From Mesorhizobium mediterraneum (lineage in GTDB: Bacteria > Pseudomonadota > Alphaproteobacteria > Rhizobiales > Rhizobiaceae): 64,000 bases of DNA. Both the position numbers and the translations under genes were made by a program. The first letter of the stretch is position 1. Every line of letters starts with the position of its first letter. The DNA lies in NCBI RefSeq assembly GCF_002284565.1, contig NZ_NPKI01000015.1:248001-312000 (forward strand). Direction: 5' to 3'. Below the pieces are notes generated by a model. The model did no database searches. It was not told where the DNA came from and saw only the letters and a list, made by a program, of their open reading frames with translations. Shown piece by piece: positions 45,425 through 53,205 of this stretch.

Positions 45425-46165
45425 TCAGGCTGCCGCCGCAGCCAAGGCGGAATTGGCGGCCCGGAGCGCCGCGGCCTCGGGCGGAGCCGGGGGAATCTCG
45501 GCGAGCATGAAGCGGATGAACGCGGCTTCGTCCTCGATTCGCAAGGCCTCGTTGTGGCGTTTCTCGAAACCGATGGTCGACCAGGGCTTGCCGCTCAGGC
45601 GCCGGCCGCAGACCGAGCCAGCATAGGCGCCGGGGAGCACCTCGACATGATCTGGGAGAGCCTTGAGCCGACCGGCGCTGCGAAAGAGATCCTTTGCGCC
45701 TTGCTCGGCGCTGACGGCGAGTTCGGTGCGACCGAGATCGCCGACCATCAGCGTGTGGCCGGTCAGCACGAACCATGGCTCGTCGGCACGCGTGCGGTCG
45801 CTGACGAGAATGCAGATATGCTCCGGGGTGTGACCGGGCGTGTGCAGGACGGTTGCGGCGACGTTGCCGAGCGAGAGGGCCTCTCCGTCGCGCATTCCTT
45901 TGAACGGGAACGCGACATACGCCTCCGCCCCGAGCACGTATGCGGCGCCCGCCGCTTCGGCGAGCGCGCGGCCGACGGAGAGATGGTCGGCATGAACATG
46001 CGTGTCGACGACGAAGTGGATGCGCATGCCGGCGTCTTCGGCGGCGCGCAGGTAAAACTCGATGTCGCCGGCCGGATCGACGACGGCCGCGGCTGCCTTG
46101 CCGCCGCAGCCGAACAGGTATGAGACGCCGACTGGATCGGTATGAAGGAATTGGCGAAGGATCAT
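45425..46165 (-). CDS. MBL-fold hydrolase, ETHE1/Blh-like persulfide dioxygenase candidate
   Basis: The protein of about 246 residues starts MILRQFLHTDPVGVSYLFGC. It has the HVHADH motif (DTHVHADHLSVGRALAE), VLHTPGHTPEHICI and VGDLGRTELAVS. The second Asp-His set of ordinary hydrolases is reduced, as in ETHE1-like mononuclear iron enzymes that oxidise glutathione persulfide to sulfite. In BigR-type operons such an enzyme (Blh) is controlled by an ArsR regulator, as here. The start at 46165 is chosen over 46201 because the latter lies in the operator region. Confidence 0.85.
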   Translation of the reverse strand: MILRQFLHTDPVGVSYLFGCGGKAAAAVVDPAGDIEFYLRAAEDAGMRIHFVVDTHVHADHLSVGRALAEAAGAAYVLGAEAYVAFPFKGMRDGEALSLGNVAATVLHTPGHTPEHICILVSDRTRADEPWFVLTGHTLMVGDLGRTELAVSAEQGAKDLFRSAGRLKALPDHVEVLPGAYAGSVCGRRLSGKPWSTIGFEKRHNEALRIEDEAAFIRFMLAEIPPAPPEAAALRAANSALAAAAA

Positions 46166-46197
46166 GGTCTTGCGCGCCTCGCGACGACGGGCTAGAG

Positions 46198-46221
46198 ACA
46201 TTCAATCATTCCGCTGAATGT
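46198..46221. promoter_or_regulatory. ArsR-rhodanese operator in divergent promoter region
   Basis: The perfect inverted repeat ACATTCA-N10-TGAATGT (46198-46221) lies in the 73-bp gap between the divergent metallo-hydrolase and ArsR-rhodanese genes. Size and sequence are typical of ArsR-family operators (ATTCA half-sites). It could control both directions. Confidence 0.65.
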
Positions 46222-46238
46222 TCCACTGAGGAGAAGCC

Positions 46239-46907
46239 GTGTCAAGCACCGGACCGAAACAGGCGATCTACGCGAGCCTTGCCGAAGTGGCTCAGGCGCT
46301 CGGCCATCCGCATCGGCTCGAGCTTCTGGAGCACCTCGCGCAAGGGGTGCGCAGCGTCGAGGACCTCTCCGCGCGAGCCCATCTGAGCTTCGCCAACACG
46401 TCGCGCCACCTGCAGATCCTGCGGCGGGCGCGCCTCGTCGAGACGGAGCGCCGCGGCAAGCACATGCTCTATAGCCTCGCCGGCGACGCCGAGGTGGTGG
46501 CGCTGATCAAGGCGCTCGGCCGCGTCGGCGAGCGAAATGTTGCCGAAATCGGCCGCGTCATGGCCGACTATTTCCGGGCTCGCGATGCGATGGAGCCGGT
46601 GTCACGAGACGAACTCGTCTCAAGGCTGCATGACGGCATGGTCACGGTTCTCGACGTGCGGCCAGAGGATGAGTTCGCGGCCGGACATCTTCCAGGCGCC
46701 CTCAACATCCCGCTGGCCGAGTTGGAGCGTCGCTTAGGCGAGCTAGAGGCAGATCGGGAAGTGATCGCCTATTGCCGCGGCCCCTATTGCGTTCTCTCGT
46801 TCGAAGCGGTCGCCGCCTTGCGAGAGCAGGGCTATCTCGCGCGTCGGCTCGAAGACGGCTATCCCGAATGGAAGACCGCCGGCCTGCCGGTCGAAACGGC
46901 CGCCTGA
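46239..46907 (+). CDS. ArsR-rhodanese fusion regulator
   Basis: This is a 222-residue two-domain protein. The N-terminal ArsR winged helix (residues about 10-100) has ALGHPHRLELLEHLAQGV, then LSFANTSRHLQILRRARLVETERRGKH-type recognition helix (SRHLQILRRARLV). The C-terminal rhodanese domain (about 120-220) has VLDVRPEDEFAAGHLPGALNIPLAEL and the active loop CRGPYC. No Cys is present in the ArsR half, so sulfane sulfur is probably sensed through the rhodanese cysteines. It is divergent from the persulfide-dioxygenase-like gene. Confidence 0.9.
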   Translation: MSSTGPKQAIYASLAEVAQALGHPHRLELLEHLAQGVRSVEDLSARAHLSFANTSRHLQILRRARLVETERRGKHMLYSLAGDAEVVALIKALGRVGERNVAEIGRVMADYFRARDAMEPVSRDELVSRLHDGMVTVLDVRPEDEFAAGHLPGALNIPLAELERRLGELEADREVIAYCRGPYCVLSFEAVAALREQGYLARRLEDGYPEWKTAGLPVETAA

Positions 46908-46936
46908 AACAGAACACGCGGGCGCTCACGCAGGTG

Positions 46937-48151
46937 ATGAGGGCAGGCAGATCAGTGCTGCGGATCCATTCGACGACCTTTCTTTTCATGGCCCGTGCCT
47001 TGCGCGACATGGGCGATGGCTTCGTGGCCGTTCTGCTGCCGGTCTATCTCCTCGCATTAGGCTTCACTCCCCTTCAGGTCGGCGTGATCGCAACGGCGTC
47101 ACTACTTGGTTCCGCGCTCTTAACCATCGTTGTCGGGTTCCTCGGCGTCCGTTACGATCACCGCCAACTCCTGTTTGCCGCCGCCAGCCTGATGGTCGCC
47201 ACGGGCGTGGCCTTTGCTTTGGTCCATGACTACGCGCTGCTGTTGGTGGTCGCGTTCGCAGGCACCATCAACCCCTCGGCCGGCAGCGTCAGCGTATTCG
47301 TGCCATTGGAGCATGCGGTGCTGACAAGCGAAGTCACCGATGCCGCGCGGACCAGGATGTTCGCGCGTTACAGCCTTGTGGGTGCGCTGGCAGGCGCGGT
47401 TGGCGCGCTTGTTTCGGCGACACCTGATCTTCTGGCTCCGGCCGGCCTCGACCAACTCGCCGGCATCAAGGCGATGTTCGTGCTCTATGCGTTTCTGGGT
47501 CTTCTCGGCGGCCTCCTTTACGCGCAGATTCCGCAGCGCCGTCCGGCGACGGACTCCAGCAGCGGGTCCGCGCTCGGCCCCTCGCGCAAGATTGTGTTCA
47601 AGCTCGCGGCGCTTTTCAGCCTCGATGCGTTTGCCGGAGGCTTTGTAGTCCAGTCGCTGCTTGCCCTCTGGCTTTTCGAAAAATTCGATCTGTCGCTTTC
47701 GGAAGCGGGATTTTTCTTCTTCTGGTCCGGCGTGCTTTCGGCGTTCTCTTTCCCCGTTTCAGCTTGGCTGTCCCGGCGCATCGGACTGATCAACACGATG
47801 GTGTTCACCCACATTCCGTCGAGCATCGCCCTGATGCTGGCGGCGTTGGCGCCCACGCTGCCTCTGGCACTCGTCCTGCTGCTGATCCGCGCAGCACTTT
47901 CGCAGATGGACGTGCCGACGCGATCATCTTACGTGATGGCCGTCGTCACGGAGGCGGAACGGGCGGCGGCCGCGAGCTTCACATCGGTGCCGCGGAGTCT
48001 GGCCGCCGCAGTCAGCCCCGCGCTGGCCGGCGCGCTGTTCGCGTCCTCGTTCCGGGCTTGGCCCCTCCTCATTTGCGGTGCCCTGAAGATCACCTACGAT
48101 CTGTTGCTGCTGATGCAGTTCCGGCATCTCAAGCCCCCGGAGGAACGGTGA
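46937..48151 (+). CDS. MFS transporter downstream of the ArsR-rhodanese gene
   Basis: The protein of about 404 residues has 12 hydrophobic segments and starts MRAGRSVLRIHSTTFLFMAR, then ALRDMGDGFVAVLLPVYLLALG. It has a long aromatic second half (GFFFFWSGVLSAFSFPVSAWLSRRIGL-type, for example WSGVLSAFSFPVSAWLSRR). A reading from 46772 would overlap the regulator, so 46937 is preferred. It lies 30 bases after the regulator and is probably co-transcribed. Substrate unknown. Confidence 0.8.
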   Translation: MRAGRSVLRIHSTTFLFMARALRDMGDGFVAVLLPVYLLALGFTPLQVGVIATASLLGSALLTIVVGFLGVRYDHRQLLFAAASLMVATGVAFALVHDYALLLVVAFAGTINPSAGSVSVFVPLEHAVLTSEVTDAARTRMFARYSLVGALAGAVGALVSATPDLLAPAGLDQLAGIKAMFVLYAFLGLLGGLLYAQIPQRRPATDSSSGSALGPSRKIVFKLAALFSLDAFAGGFVVQSLLALWLFEKFDLSLSEAGFFFFWSGVLSAFSFPVSAWLSRRIGLINTMVFTHIPSSIALMLAALAPTLPLALVLLLIRAALSQMDVPTRSSYVMAVVTEAERAAAASFTSVPRSLAAAVSPALAGALFASSFRAWPLLICGALKITYDLLLLMQFRHLKPPEER

Positions 48152-48390
48152 TGCAGCGTTGTCGGTTCGGAGCGTTTTACCACGACGGATCAATCACGCA
48201 GAAAGAACGTTGGAAGGTTGTCGATCACTTTCGGCTGGCTGCTCTTACTTTCATCGTCATTGCTCGTCCGATTCACCGAGGTGTGATCCACCTAGAATAT
48301 TCCACGCTCTCGGCGATTTCGATTGGACCCAGGTGCAACTCGTCCCACTAAATTGTATAATGAGTATCGACTTTTCGGTTTGAGCCATAA

Positions 48391-49284
48391 ATGCGGCGTG
48401 GAAGACTTGATATGCTTCTGGCCTTTCTGGCCGTCGCACGGGAGGGCAGCTTCACGCGGGCCGCCGCGCAGCTAGGAATTTCGCAGTCCACGCTGAGCCA
48501 CACGGTCCGTGCACTCGAAGAGCAACTGGGTATTCGGCTGCTGACCCGCACGACCCGCAGCGTTTCACCTACAGAGGCCGGCGCGCGGCTGCTGCGCAAC
48601 ATCGGCCCGCGCTTCGAGGAGATCGACGTCGAGGTCGAGGCGTTGAGCGAATTGAGGGAAAAGCCTGCCGGCACCATTCGCCTCACCGCCAGCGATCACG
48701 CATTTAATTCTGTTATCTGGCCGAGGTTGGCGAAGCTCCTTCCCGACTATCCCGACGTCACAGTTGAGGTGTTCCTCGACAACGCACTGACAGACATAGC
48801 AGCTGAACGGTTCGACGCAGGCGTGCGAATGGGAGAGAGCGTCGCAAAAGACATGATCGCTGTGCGCGTCGGGCCGGACATCCGCTTCGCCGTCGTTGGG
48901 GCGAAGTCATATTTCGCCAAGCGGCCGCCGCCAATGACACCGCAGGAGCTAACTGGTCACATTTGCATCAACCAGCGCTTTTCCTCCAACGGCGGGCTGT
49001 GGGTCTGGGATTTCGAGCGAGACGGTCGCGAGCTGAAGGTGCGGGTGGACGGCCAGATCATCCTGAACGGCACCGTCGAGATCCTCGAAGCCGCGTTGGA
49101 GGGTTTCGGCCTCGCCTATATGCCGGAGGACGTGGCGCAGGCCCACCTTGACAGCGGTCGCCTTGTACGGGTGCTCGATGAGTGGTCCCCGCCTTGGCCG
49201 GGATATCACCTCTACTATCCCAGCCGCCGCCAAACGTCTCCCGCTTTCGCTCTGCTTGTCAATGTGCTCCGCTATTCGGGCTGA
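48391..49284 (+). CDS. LysR-family transcriptional regulator
   Basis: The 297-residue LysR protein has the N-terminal HTH MLLAFLAVAREGSFTRAAAQ, then LGISQSTLSHTVRALEEQLGIRLL. Its effector domain has GVRMGESVAKDMIAVRVGPD and GFGLAYMPEDVAQAHL, close to the group that regulates small aromatic or quinone detoxification genes. No target gene is divergent within 240 bases: the upstream gap 48152-48390 shows no gene, only AT-rich sequence near 48340-48380. Target unknown. It lacks NodD features and is not a NodD. Confidence 0.9.
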   Translation: MRRGRLDMLLAFLAVAREGSFTRAAAQLGISQSTLSHTVRALEEQLGIRLLTRTTRSVSPTEAGARLLRNIGPRFEEIDVEVEALSELREKPAGTIRLTASDHAFNSVIWPRLAKLLPDYPDVTVEVFLDNALTDIAAERFDAGVRMGESVAKDMIAVRVGPDIRFAVVGAKSYFAKRPPPMTPQELTGHICINQRFSSNGGLWVWDFERDGRELKVRVDGQIILNGTVEILEAALEGFGLAYMPEDVAQAHLDSGRLVRVLDEWSPPWPGYHLYYPSRRQTSPAFALLVNVLRYSG

Positions 49285-49557
49285 GGCCGCCCACGAAACG
49301 GGCAGCGTGGCTCCCGCCGGCGCAAGTCCACTTTGGCTTGGCGCCCGCGCGAAGCCGGCCTAGACGGCTTTGCGTGGCAGGAGCGGCCGGGAAAATCCGA
49401 AGCCCGCCAAAGCCGCTACGATGGGCGGCGTTCCCGGCGATAGCTCCAGTTTTACGCAGCTGTTATGCTCGCGGCGCACCAGCATACAGATGTTCACAAT
49501 CCGATCTGTCCACTGGGGGCGTGCCTGCTCGCTATGTCGCTGCTGGAGGGTGGCAAA

Positions 49558-50266
49558 ATGAACCAATGGTTTTCTTCACTGCCGGCGTTGGCTAAGTGGA
49601 CGATTGGCGTCATAGGTAGTGTCCTGATTGGAATGGTTGTTACTTCTGTTGTTGCCGAAGTCGCCTCGGCAAGGCCTGCTTCCTCAGTCAAGCACAAGTA
49701 ATCCATTCGGAAGATTACCATGGTCAAAAAATATTCCAAGTAGTTACCTACACAAAGAATTATGGCCGTGGATCCGTTAAGGATGTCAATGTTCGTTATG
49801 TCTATACTGTCGAAGAAGGTGGCGAACTAGGCGCGCGATTCGCAGATTTAATTTCTGAAAACCCGCCGGACAGCTCCTCCAGCAGATGCCGGGAGCAAAA
49901 AAGAGAGAATTGGAATGGGAGAAATGAGCTGACTGTGGAGTTCGTCGGGTGCGATTTTGAGCCTACTGAAGCCATGGACACATTTACGGGACCGTACATC
50001 CAAAAGGCTCGAAAGATCGTAACCACCGTGGAAAATGAGAGCGGGGCTCGTTGGGCGGAGACCATGCGGCTCAGCGACCGCGACTATCTAAAGGCACCAT
50101 TCGATCAGAGTCTACGGGGACAAGAAGAGTTCAATGGCACAACATCAGGATATCTGTTTTGGTTGAAATGGGCGTTAGCACCCATGATCTGTCTTACGAA
50201 AAGTTAAGGGAGATTGAGCGCCAGCGTCGTGCATGCCCTAAGTTCCTAACGCCGAACTACTGCTGA
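49558..50266 (+). pseudogene. Frameshifted low-GC gene for a membrane-anchored hypothetical protein
   Basis: An ATG at 49558 after GGAGGG gives a 47-residue product with one membrane segment (WTIGVIGSVLIGMVVTSVVA). Just before its stop at 49701, the next frame is open without a stop through to 50207. That frame encodes a plausible soluble domain (FQVVTYTKNYGRGSVKDVNV, RYVYTVEEGGELGARFADLI, FVGCDFEPTEAMDTFTGPYI). A third frame ends at 50266 with STHDLSYEKLREIERQRRAC. Together they look like one anchored protein broken by two frameshifts. GC is well below the neighbours'. Family not recognised. Confidence 0.5.
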
Positions 50267-50501
50267 GGAGTTAGCAGCGCACGCGTTGATTGATGGCGTC
50301 GGATAGGGTTGCCTTAGCATCGCCTGCCGCTGGGCAGCTTTCGGCTCAATGACATGGGTCTGGCGTGCTCTTCGACATGCCGGGAATAGCGGAGCAGGCC
50401 GCGCCGAAGCGCCACAGGGGCTCGCCCGCACGAAAACGTCTCTCATAGGTTGGAGGGCTTTCGCTGGCTACAAGCGCGTCCGGCGTGCTGCAGCGTAGAT
50501 T

Positions 50502-50578
50502 TGGCGCGCCCGAAGAGATTCGAACTCCTGACCCCCAGATTCGTAGTCTGGTGCTCTATCCAGCTGAGCTACGGGCGC
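50502..50578 (-). tRNA. tRNA-Arg (anticodon ACG)
   Basis: A 77-base cloverleaf lies on the minus strand. The acceptor stem is GCGCCCG with CGGGCGC, the D-arm AGCTCAGCTGGATAGAGCA, the anticodon stem CCAGA/TCTGG around CTACGAA (anticodon ACG), and the T-arm contains GTTCGAATC. The encoded 3' end is GCCA. It reads CGN arginine codons after A34 deamination. It sits at the right boundary of the accessory stretch, but no duplicated 3' end (att site) is seen elsewhere in the window. Confidence 0.97.
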
Positions 50579-50716
50579 GCAACAGGCCATGCTTTGCATA
50601 GCCCGCGATCCGATCCTTAACGACCGGCCGCGATGTGACGTGTTCCCTAGCGACTGAATTTCCGAAAAGCAAGCCGATCCGGCAAAAGTTTTGCTGTTCG
50701 TGCTGGCCGGCTCTTT

Positions 50717-50884
50717 GTTCTGCGCAATTCCGGACGGAAAACCGCTACACGCTTTTCCTGGAATTGCTCTGAGTTCTGCGCAATTCCGGACGGAAAACCG
50801 CCACACACTTTTCCTGGAATTGCCCTGAGTTCTGCGCAATTCCGGACGGAAAACCGTCACACACTTTTCCTGGAATTGCTCTGG
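50717..50884. repeat. Triple tandem 56-bp repeat with internal palindrome
   Basis: Three consecutive copies, 56 bases each, begin at 50717, 50773 and 50829. Each starts GTTCTGCGCAATTCCGGACG and ends with CTTTTCCTGGAATTGC. Copies differ at three to five positions. Each unit holds CAATTCC...GGAATTG arms, so each can form a hairpin. The array lies directly downstream of the sensor kinase stop and next to tRNA-Arg. The unit is the familiar CAATTCCGGACGGAAAACCG-type element of mesorhizobia, here in an unusual tandem. Confidence 0.9.
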
Positions 50885-50885
50885 A

Positions 50886-52385
50886 TCAGGCCGGGCGGCG
50901 CAGGCCGTTGCGGGCCTGGTCGAGCCGGACCGGCTCGTCCGGGATGGTGACCGCGAATGTGGTGCGGCCGCCTCTGCTTTCGACAAGCTCCACCGTGCCG
51001 CCGTGAGCGCGGATCAATTCATAGGCGATCGCCAGGCCAAGGCCGGTGCCGCCGCTGCGGGCCGAGCCGCGGAACGCCGCGAACAGGTTCTCGCGCGCCT
51101 TCGGCGGCAGGCCGGGGCCGGTGTCGGTGACGGTGATACGGCTGACGCTGCCGACGCGCTCGGCCGACACCGCCAACCGGCGCACCACCGCGCTTTCCGC
51201 GTCCGCCGCCATTGCCTGCACGGCGTTGCGGCAAAGATTGGTGAGCACGCGAAAGAGCTGATCGGAATCGGCATCCACCTCGAAAGCCAGATCGACGGCG
51301 TTGACGAATTCGATGCCGCCTTCGGTGTCGAGCAGGCCGTGGACGTCGTCGACCAGCTGGCGCAGCCTGAGCCTGCGGCGCGAAGGCGGCGGCTCCTGGG
51401 TGCGGCCATAAGAAAGCACACCTTCCGAATAGGATACGGCACGATCGAGCGCGCGCAGCAGTTTCGGCGCGAAGGCCTGCACGGTCGGGTCCTTGACCTG
51501 ACGCAAGCGGTCCGACATCAGCTGCGCCGACGCCAGGATGTTGCGCATGTCGTGATTGATCTTCGACACGGCGAGGCCGAGATCGGCGAGATGCTTCTGC
51601 TCGGAGAGCATCTTCTGGAGCCGCTCCTGCATCTGCGAGAGCTCGCGCTCTGCAACGCCGATCTCGTCGGCGCGGGCGGCAGGGTGGATGATCCGCCCGG
51701 GATCGTCGGGCGCCTCGGAGAAGGCCAGCATCGAACGCGTCATCGTCCGGATCGGACCGATCATGATCAGGTCGATGGCGGCATAGACCAGCATGGCGGT
51801 GAACAGCGAGATCAGCAGCGAGACGAAGGCGACGTTGCGCGAATAGATGAGCATGGCATTGCGCAGGCTGTAGTCGGGCATGATCAGCTCGAATTCCTTG
51901 TCGCTGTCGCCGACCGGCCCGAAAACGCGCAGCATCCGCTCGCCACCGAAAAACAGCGTGTCCAAAGCACTGGTCATGCCCTCGACCAGGCCGACATTGG
52001 CGATGTCGATATGCTCGTCGACATGCGGCGGCATTTCAGCCACGACGAGAAGGCGCGAGACGCCGCCGTCGCGCACGGCGATCGCCTTGGCGCCGATCGC
52101 CGTCAGCACGTCGTTCTGCGCGGCGCGCGACAGCGAGGCTGGCTCTCCCTGCACCAGCACGATCGAGACTGCCGCGGCGGTGCTCAGCCTTTCCTTCAGC
52201 CAACTCATTCGGTAGCTGGCGATCCAGGGTAGAAAGATAAGGACCTCGGCCAGAAGCACGAAGACGATCGTGAGCAGCAGGAGCTTTGTCGACAATCCAC
52301 GCGACAAGGGCACGGTACGGGGCACCGTCCGAGCGGCGGCCGTCGCCCGGTCGGTCCCTTCGTCCGCGGATGGGAAATCACTCAT
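50886..52385 (-). CDS. Membrane sensor histidine kinase
   Basis: The 499-residue kinase has a first membrane helix (LLLLTIVFVLLAEVLIFLPW), a periplasmic domain of about 120 residues, and a second helix (FVSLLISLFTAMLVYAAIDL). A HAMP-like linker leads to the H-box KINHDMRNILASAQLMSDRL. The ATPase boxes follow: NLCRNAVQAM (N), DTGPGLP (G1) and GGTGLGLAIAYELIRAHGG (G2). The H-box H-D-x-R-N variant is common in rhizobia. No response regulator is adjacent, so it is an orphan. Signal unknown. Confidence 0.92.
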   Translation of the reverse strand: MSDFPSADEGTDRATAAARTVPRTVPLSRGLSTKLLLLTIVFVLLAEVLIFLPWIASYRMSWLKERLSTAAAVSIVLVQGEPASLSRAAQNDVLTAIGAKAIAVRDGGVSRLLVVAEMPPHVDEHIDIANVGLVEGMTSALDTLFFGGERMLRVFGPVGDSDKEFELIMPDYSLRNAMLIYSRNVAFVSLLISLFTAMLVYAAIDLIMIGPIRTMTRSMLAFSEAPDDPGRIIHPAARADEIGVAERELSQMQERLQKMLSEQKHLADLGLAVSKINHDMRNILASAQLMSDRLRQVKDPTVQAFAPKLLRALDRAVSYSEGVLSYGRTQEPPPSRRRLRLRQLVDDVHGLLDTEGGIEFVNAVDLAFEVDADSDQLFRVLTNLCRNAVQAMAADAESAVVRRLAVSAERVGSVSRITVTDTGPGLPPKARENLFAAFRGSARSGGTGLGLAIAYELIRAHGGTVELVESRGGRTTFAVTIPDEPVRLDQARNGLRRPA

Positions 52386-52687
52386 GCTGCTTTTTCTTCA
52401 CGATCACTTGATCAGCCAAGATTAGGCCATTGCGGCTTTTTTGCCAATTTCATCCTTCGTCCCAATACGGGATGAGACCGCCCAGAGTTTGGCCATCACC
52501 TCAGCCATCGGCCCTGACGGCGTCGGAAGGCGGCGGATTGACTTCCAAAACCCTTCTTTCTATAAGCCCGCTCACGCTCGGGCCATTCGTCCCGGCGCGG
52601 TTTCGATCGCGCCAAAACCGACCCGGCAAAGCTCCTGTTACAGAGTGACAGAATCAAGAAGGGCCGCACCCCGCGGTATTAAAACAA
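52386..52687 (+). promoter_or_regulatory. Promoter region of the rpmH-rnpA-yidC operon
   Basis: The 302-base gap has a near-ideal promoter, TTGACT (52538-52543) - 17 bases - TATAAG (52561-52566). The predicted start is near 52573, with a leader of about 115 bases before rpmH. The left part holds the divergent promoter of the sensor kinase. No other gene is seen. Confidence 0.75.
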
Positions 52688-52822
52688 ATGAAGCGTACCT
52701 ACCAACCGTCCAAACTCGTCCGCAAACGTCGGCACGGTTTTCGTGCCCGCATGGCCACCAAGGGTGGTCGTGGCGTCGTCGCAGCCCGCCGCAACCGCGG
52801 TCGCAAGCGGCTCAGCGCCTGA
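52688..52822 (+). CDS. rpmH: Ribosomal protein bL34
   Basis: This is a 44-residue, strongly basic L34: [20 protein letters not shown], then [20 protein letters not shown]. Both are highly conserved. It is a structural protein of the large subunit. It is followed after 16 bases by rnpA, the universal rpmH-rnpA-yidC order. Confidence 0.97.
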   Translation: MKRTYQPSKLVRKRRHGFRARMATKGGRGVVAARRNRGRKRLSA

Positions 52823-52838
52823 ACGGAAGACGAGATCG

Positions 52839-53192
52839 TTGCCCGCAACCGGCAAGCCAGTGGGAGCACATCCCAAGCGGCTTCTGAAACGCGCGGAATT
52901 CCTGGCTGTCCGGCGTGGCGAGAAGCGCCGCGGGCGGCTTTTTCTCGTCGAGGTTCTGGACCGCAGCGACGCAGAGGCGCCTCGCGTCGGCTACACGGTC
53001 ACCAAGAAGGTCGGCAACGCAGTCGTGCGCAACCGCATCCGGCGGCGGCTGAGGGAAGCCGTGCGCACCCATGCCGCGGGTGACATGGCGCCTGGCAATG
53101 ACTATGTCATCGTCGGGCGCGAAGACGTGCTTACCACTCCGTTCGGCCAATTGAAGGCCGAACTCTCCCGCAGATTGCGCGGAACACGATAG
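52839..53192 (+). CDS. rnpA: RnpA, protein component of RNase P
   Basis: The protein of about 117 residues starts at a TTG at 52839 (or a GTG at 52860) and has [40 protein letters not shown] (the RNR helix) and [19 protein letters not shown]. It binds the RNase P RNA and assists 5' maturation of tRNA. It lies between rpmH and yidC. Confidence 0.95.
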   Translation: MPATGKPVGAHPKRLLKRAEFLAVRRGEKRRGRLFLVEVLDRSDAEAPRVGYTVTKKVGNAVVRNRIRRRLREAVRTHAAGDMAPGNDYVIVGREDVLTTPFGQLKAELSRRLRGTR

Positions 53193-53205
53193 GCCAAGGC
53201 TTTCG

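Noticed and set aside
44115-46205. Minus-strand frame of about 700 codons across the MFS and MBL genes
   Set aside because: Arg-rich shadow frame of two real genes on the same strand (44147-45421 and 45425-46165).
48391-49284. LysR regulator considered as NodD
   Set aside because: The sequence lacks the NodD-type N-terminus and effector residues I know, there are no nod genes or nod box nearby, and it fits the general aromatic-response LysR group better.
34802-50578. Accessory stretch considered as a genomic island with attL/attR at tRNA-Arg
   Set aside because: No duplicated tRNA 3' end, integrase or transposase gene is visible in the window; only the gene content suggests it.
50717-50884. 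Three-unit repeat considered as a CRISPR array
   Set aside because: The whole 56-base unit repeats with no variable spacers, units are too long for CRISPR repeats, and no cas genes are present.
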